A stretch of DNA of 64,000 bases from the NCBI GenBank assembly GCA_964631595.1, contig CAZVXL010000010.1, positions 1-64,000 of the forward strand. Direction: 5' to 3'. Position 1 is the first letter of the stretch. Every line of letters starts with the position of its first letter. Source of the stretch: UMGS1312 sp964631595 (GTDB taxonomy: Bacteria > Bacillota > Clostridia > Oscillospirales > CAG-272). The notes below the pieces were generated by a model. The model was not told where the DNA came from, ran no database searches, and saw nothing but the letters and a program-made list of their open reading frames with translations. The position numbers and the translations under genes were made by a program. Positions 61,653-64,000 of the stretch are shown here, piece after piece.

Positions 61653-62501
61653 TTATGCGGGATTGCCCAAGGTGACATCCCAGCCTGCAAGATACTTCAG
61701 AAGAAGTGTTACGTCGGCAAGATTTACCGCGTTGTCGGCGTTTGCGTCGGCGGCAATTGAGTTGATGGTGACATCCCAGCTTGCGAGATGCTTCAGAAGA
61801 AGCGTTACGTCGGCAAGGCTTACGTCACCGTCATCGTTGATGTCACCAATGATGAGCTGCACACCGAGACCTGTGATATAGGAATATCCGCAGATATCGC
61901 AGGTGTAGAGAATGTAGCCTTCGGTCGTTTCCGTGGGGGGAACTATCGTGGAGGAGTAGCTGTGGGTATGCGCCGTTACGGTTGAGGAATTAAGCGCGAT
62001 CTGATCGGCGGTGTATTCCTTTTCGGCAAGGGAGAGCTCCTTCGAGGGCATTGAGAAGGGCATAGCCTCATCATCGAGCGAAAGGGAAAGAGTGTATTCC
62101 GTTCCGTCCTCGGCGGGTCTGTTGAGATTGAAATCCAGAATTGCGATGAGAGTGGTGCCCGCTTTGAATACGGGATCGGTATCGGCCCAGAGCAGAGCGT
62201 AGGGAGTTGCGGAAAGATGCTCCGAGGATACGGTCAAGCCGTCGATGAGCCACTGCGGCTCCTTGGAGAGGGACATGAGCTTCGTGCTGTAATTTACAAA
62301 CAGCTTGAAGGCTCCGAGCTCATAGCCGCTTGCGTCCTCGGGAAGAACGGCGGATACGACAGCCGTAAGCGTGGTGTCACCGGTCTCAACGGGATTGGCG
62401 GTTATTTCAAATGTGACCTCCGGCTCCGCCGCGGGAGCGGCGATGCAGAAAAGACTTGTGATAAGCGCAACGGCGCAGATCACGGAAATAAGCTTTTTCA
62501 T
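61653..62501 (-). CDS. Secreted cohesin-like/dockerin adaptor protein A
   Basis: A 282-aa exported protein. Signal peptide 1-25. Residues 28-176 form a cohesin-like domain (EVTFEITANPVETGDTTLTA, then GYELGAFKLFVNY, then LIAILDFNLNR) closely related to the one at 28209-28982. Residues 178-213 hold a small repeat, HTHSYSSTIVPPTETTEGY followed by CDIC, like the short Cys repeat of clostridial surface proteins but with only one CxxC left. Residues 218-278 are a tandem dockerin: DINDDGDVSLAD...LLKHLASWD and DANADNAVNLAD...LLKYLAGWD. AAAGGAG precedes the start. Such a protein could both dock and be docked to. Confidence 0.78.
   Translation of the reverse strand: MKKLISVICAVALITSLFCIAAPAAEPEVTFEITANPVETGDTTLTAVVSAVLPEDASGYELGAFKLFVNYSTKLMSLSKEPQWLIDGLTVSSEHLSATPYALLWADTDPVFKAGTTLIAILDFNLNRPAEDGTEYTLSLSLDDEAMPFSMPSKELSLAEKEYTADQIALNSSTVTAHTHSYSSTIVPPTETTEGYILYTCDICGYSYITGLGVQLIIGDINDDGDVSLADVTLLLKHLASWDVTINSIAADANADNAVNLADVTLLLKYLAGWDVTLGNPA
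61676..61815 (-). repeat. Dockerin-coding DNA repeats in the gene at 61653
   Basis: Two copies of a segment of about 45 bases (encoding LADVTLLLKxLAxWDVT) with the shared core CTTCAGAAGAAG. Near-identical copies lie at 62647-62795 and 63750-63885. These are coding repeats, not CRISPR. Confidence 0.7.
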
Positions 62502-62539
62502 TTTGAATTCTCCTTTGATCGTTCGGAAGATTTGAGTAC

Positions 62540-62568
62540 ATTATAGCATGACAGCGGGGAAAATACAA
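62540..62568 (-). promoter_or_regulatory. Promoter of adaptor A
   Basis: Minus-strand TTGTAT (62563-62568), 17 bases, TATAAT (62540-62545) with TGC extension. The spacer ends CTGTCATGC, almost as in the promoter of adaptor B. Confidence 0.75.
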
Positions 62569-62597
62569 GCCCCTGCGATGTATTCCGCGCGATTTCG

Positions 62598-62626
62598 AAA
62601 AAGGAGACTCCCGAGGGAGCCTCCTT
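62598..62626 (-). terminator. Terminator of adaptor B
   Basis: AAGGAGGCTCCC/GGGAGTCTCCTT stem on the minus strand followed by a run of five T residues. Confidence 0.8.
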
Positions 62627-62635
62627 AGGTAGGCG

Positions 62636-63520
62636 TTATTTCAGAGTGACATCCCAGCCTGCGAGATGCTTCAGAAGAAGCGTTGCATCTGCGAGGGTGA
62701 CCTCGCTGTCATCGTTGACGTCGGCGGCATCGGTATTGATCGTAACATCCCAGCTTGCGAGATGCTTCAGAAGAAGCGTTACGTCGGAAAGATTTACGTC
62801 TCCGTCATCGTTGACGTCACCGGGAGTGGCGGTGATGGGATCTACGTAGCTGTCAACGTAGGAATCGCCGCATCCGCTACAGGTGTGTGTGGTGTATCCC
62901 TGCTCGGTCTTGGTCGGAGGAGTTACAACGGATACATAGCTGTGAGTATGTACGGTGAAGGTCGCGGAAACGAGCACGATCTGTGCAGCGGTGTAGACCG
63001 TTTCGGTGTATGTGCCGTCCTGCGATGCCATAGAGGTGGGCATGGAGGACTCGTCGATATTGTCTATATCCAGAGAGATGGCGTATACGTCGCCCTCTGC
63101 GGCGGCCTTGGCAAGATCAAAGCTGAACTCTGCCGCAACTGTGGTTCCTGCCGCAAATACGGGATTAACGCTTGCCCAAAGCAGATTGTAGGGCATATCG
63201 GTGACCTCTTTGCTCTGCATGGTGCTTCCCTTGATCTTCCAAGAGGGCTTCTTTGCGAGAGTCATAACAGAGGTATCGTAGTTCATGTGCAGAAAGAACT
63301 GACCGAGCTCGTAGCCGGTCGCATCCTCGGGGAGCGTAACGGTAAGCTTGGCGCTGAGAGCCGTATCACCCGCGGCAACGGGATCAATGACCATTGCGAA
63401 GCTTACGGGGCAGGTGTCATTTCCGGCGGCAGCCGAATCGGAGCCCTCTGCAACGATACCGATACAGCAAAGGCTTGCGATAACGGCAATAGCACATATT
63501 ACTGAAATAAGCTTTTTCAT
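62636..63520 (-). CDS. Secreted cohesin-like/dockerin adaptor protein B
   Basis: A 294-aa paralogue of adaptor A. Signal peptide about 1-24, then a short Ser/Ala-rich stretch with one free Cys (37). Cohesin-like domain 38-186 (VSFAMVIDPVAAGDTALSAK, then GYELGQFFLHMNYD). Cys repeat 191-227 (HTHSYVSVVTPPTKTEQGY then CSGCGDSYVD). Tandem dockerin 234-293 (DVNDDGDVNLSD...LLKHLASWD and DVNDDSEVTLAD...LLKHLAGWD). GGAGAAAATCGAAC precedes the ATG. Each adaptor gene has its own promoter and terminator, so they are tandem duplicates rather than an operon. Confidence 0.78.
   Translation of the reverse strand: MKKLISVICAIAVIASLCCIGIVAEGSDSAAAGNDTCPVSFAMVIDPVAAGDTALSAKLTVTLPEDATGYELGQFFLHMNYDTSVMTLAKKPSWKIKGSTMQSKEVTDMPYNLLWASVNPVFAAGTTVAAEFSFDLAKAAAEGDVYAISLDIDNIDESSMPTSMASQDGTYTETVYTAAQIVLVSATFTVHTHSYVSVVTPPTKTEQGYTTHTCSGCGDSYVDSYVDPITATPGDVNDDGDVNLSDVTLLLKHLASWDVTINTDAADVNDDSEVTLADATLLLKHLAGWDVTLK
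62647..62795 (-). repeat. Dockerin-coding DNA repeats in the gene at 62636
   Basis: Two copies of the same dockerin segment, the second matching 61766-61815 almost base for base (core GAGATGCTTCAGAAGAAGCG). A likely site for recombination between the tandem genes. Confidence 0.7.
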
Positions 63521-63574
63521 GTTCGATTTTCTCCTTTTTGATCGTAAACTGCAAAGCAGCTACACTACAAATAC

Positions 63575-63603
63575 ATTGTAGCACAATGACAGTAAAAATG
63601 CAA
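63575..63603 (-). promoter_or_regulatory. Promoter of adaptor B
   Basis: Minus-strand TTGCAT (63598-63603), 17 bases, TACAAT (63575-63580) with TGC extension. The spacer contains CTGTCAT, like that of adaptor A. Confidence 0.7.
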
Positions 63604-63685
63604 GTATAATTTTGTATTTTCGGTCTTTCCGCTGAAAGAACGTGACGGCGGCGGATATCGGGGGCGGAGAAGGGCGGCGGGAGTA

Positions 63686-63715
63686 CAAAAAGACACCCGC
63701 CGAGGGCGGGTGTCT
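63686..63715 (-). terminator. Terminator of the dockerin gene at the window edge
   Basis: Perfect 11-pair stem AGACACCCGCC/GGCGGGTGTCT with a 3-base loop, then TTTTT on the minus strand. Confidence 0.9.
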
Positions 63716-63738
63716 ACAATGTATTATGGTGGGGAGAG

Positions 63739-64000
63739 TTATTTCAGAACAACGCTCCAGCCTGCGAGGTACTTCAGAAGAAGTGTTGCGTCTGCGAGGT
63801 TTACATCGCTGTCTGCGTTAACGTCTGCCGCAGAGGTGTTGACGGAAACATCCCAGCTTGCGAGGTGCTTCAGAAGGAGAGTTACGTCGGCAAGATTTAC
63901 GTCACCGTCGGAGTTGATATCACCGGAAACGGTACCGCCAACAGTGATGGTTGCGGGAACAAGAGTTACCTGCTCTGCGGTGTACTGATAATCCGGATAT
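63739..64000 (-). CDS. Third dockerin protein of the tandem set, C-terminal part (cut by window edge)
   Basis: Only the last 86 codons are visible, reading from the window edge to a TAA at 63739. They begin YPDYQYTAEQVTLVPATITVGG, like the end of the cohesin-like domains of adaptors A and B (YTADQIAL, YTAAQIVL), then go straight to a tandem dockerin: DINSDGDVNLAD...LLKHLASWD and DVNADSDVNLAD...LLKYLAGWS. The Cys repeat of the other two is missing. Probably a third adaptor; its N-terminal cohesin-like domain is inferred, not seen. Confidence 0.75.
   Translation of the reverse strand, partial: YPDYQYTAEQVTLVPATITVGGTVSGDINSDGDVNLADVTLLLKHLASWDVSVNTSAADVNADSDVNLADATLLLKYLAGWSVVLK

Noticed and set aside
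61676..63885. Regularly repeated segments that could suggest a CRISPR-like array
   Set aside because: The repeats are in frame, encode dockerin calcium loops and have coding sequence between them; no cas genes are present.

Overview
The window looks like part of a chromosome from an anaerobic Bacillota, most likely an uncultured gut-type Clostridia (Oscillospirales or Christensenellales grade). The pointers are a Gram-positive division/cell-wall cluster starting with mraZ, strong AGGAGG ribosome sites, a SPOCS/LysM spore-type protein, pyruvate phosphate dikinase beside pyruvate kinase, and several secreted dockerin proteins. The lineage is inferred from gene content only. I see no tRNA, rRNA, insertion sequence, prophage or CRISPR array.

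Layout. 1-350 is the start of pyruvate phosphate dikinase (minus), preceded by a 6S-like structured RNA candidate. 769-2880 is a secreted dockerin/DUF4091 protein (minus). 3237-11180 is a full arginine operon, argG-argH-argC-argJ-argB-argD-argF, behind a sigma-A promoter with three ArgR-type palindromes. An aconitase-family hydratase follows. 13708-18556 (minus) holds lepA-hemW-mnmA-tcdA. 18825-20101 is birA-bioY. 20229-21894 (minus) is a PfkB-like protein with an altered active site plus a DUF2927 lipoprotein. Then come dut, pyk (minus) and a stand-alone acyltransferase-like protein.

25316-28982 holds three secreted or surface proteins: a lectin-like/cohesin-like/dockerin protein, a lectin-like surface protein, and a small cohesin-like protein. 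The last two share a 30-residue TGD-membrane tail. A GC-rich 560-base stretch with no convincing gene follows (29080-29640). A sugar isomerase/dehydrogenase pair comes next. 32019-36392 (minus) holds a winged-helix regulator, thiI, deoC, deoD and deoB, read from a promoter that predicts a leaderless mRNA. 36737-50782 is the dcw cluster: mraZ-rsmH-ftsL-like-PBP-murE-murF-mraY-ftsW-murG-ftsQ-ftsZ, lacking murD, murC and ftsA. wecB, a lipoprotein, recG, a dockerin/CBM9-like protein, a cation/proton antiporter, an amidase, a UDP-sugar pyrophosphorylase and a SPOCS protein follow. 61653-64000 (minus) holds three tandem proteins ending in dockerins, two of which visibly begin with a cohesin-like domain.

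The most interesting candidate system is the cohesin/dockerin set. It comprises a membrane-anchored cohesin-like protein with strong expression signals (28209-28982), adaptor-like proteins carrying both a cohesin-like domain and a dockerin (61653, 62636, possibly 63739 and 25316), and dockerin-bearing enzyme or sugar-binding proteins (769, 54963). Together these could form a small cellulosome-like surface assembly. The domain calls come from reading the sequence; the pairing between them is inference.
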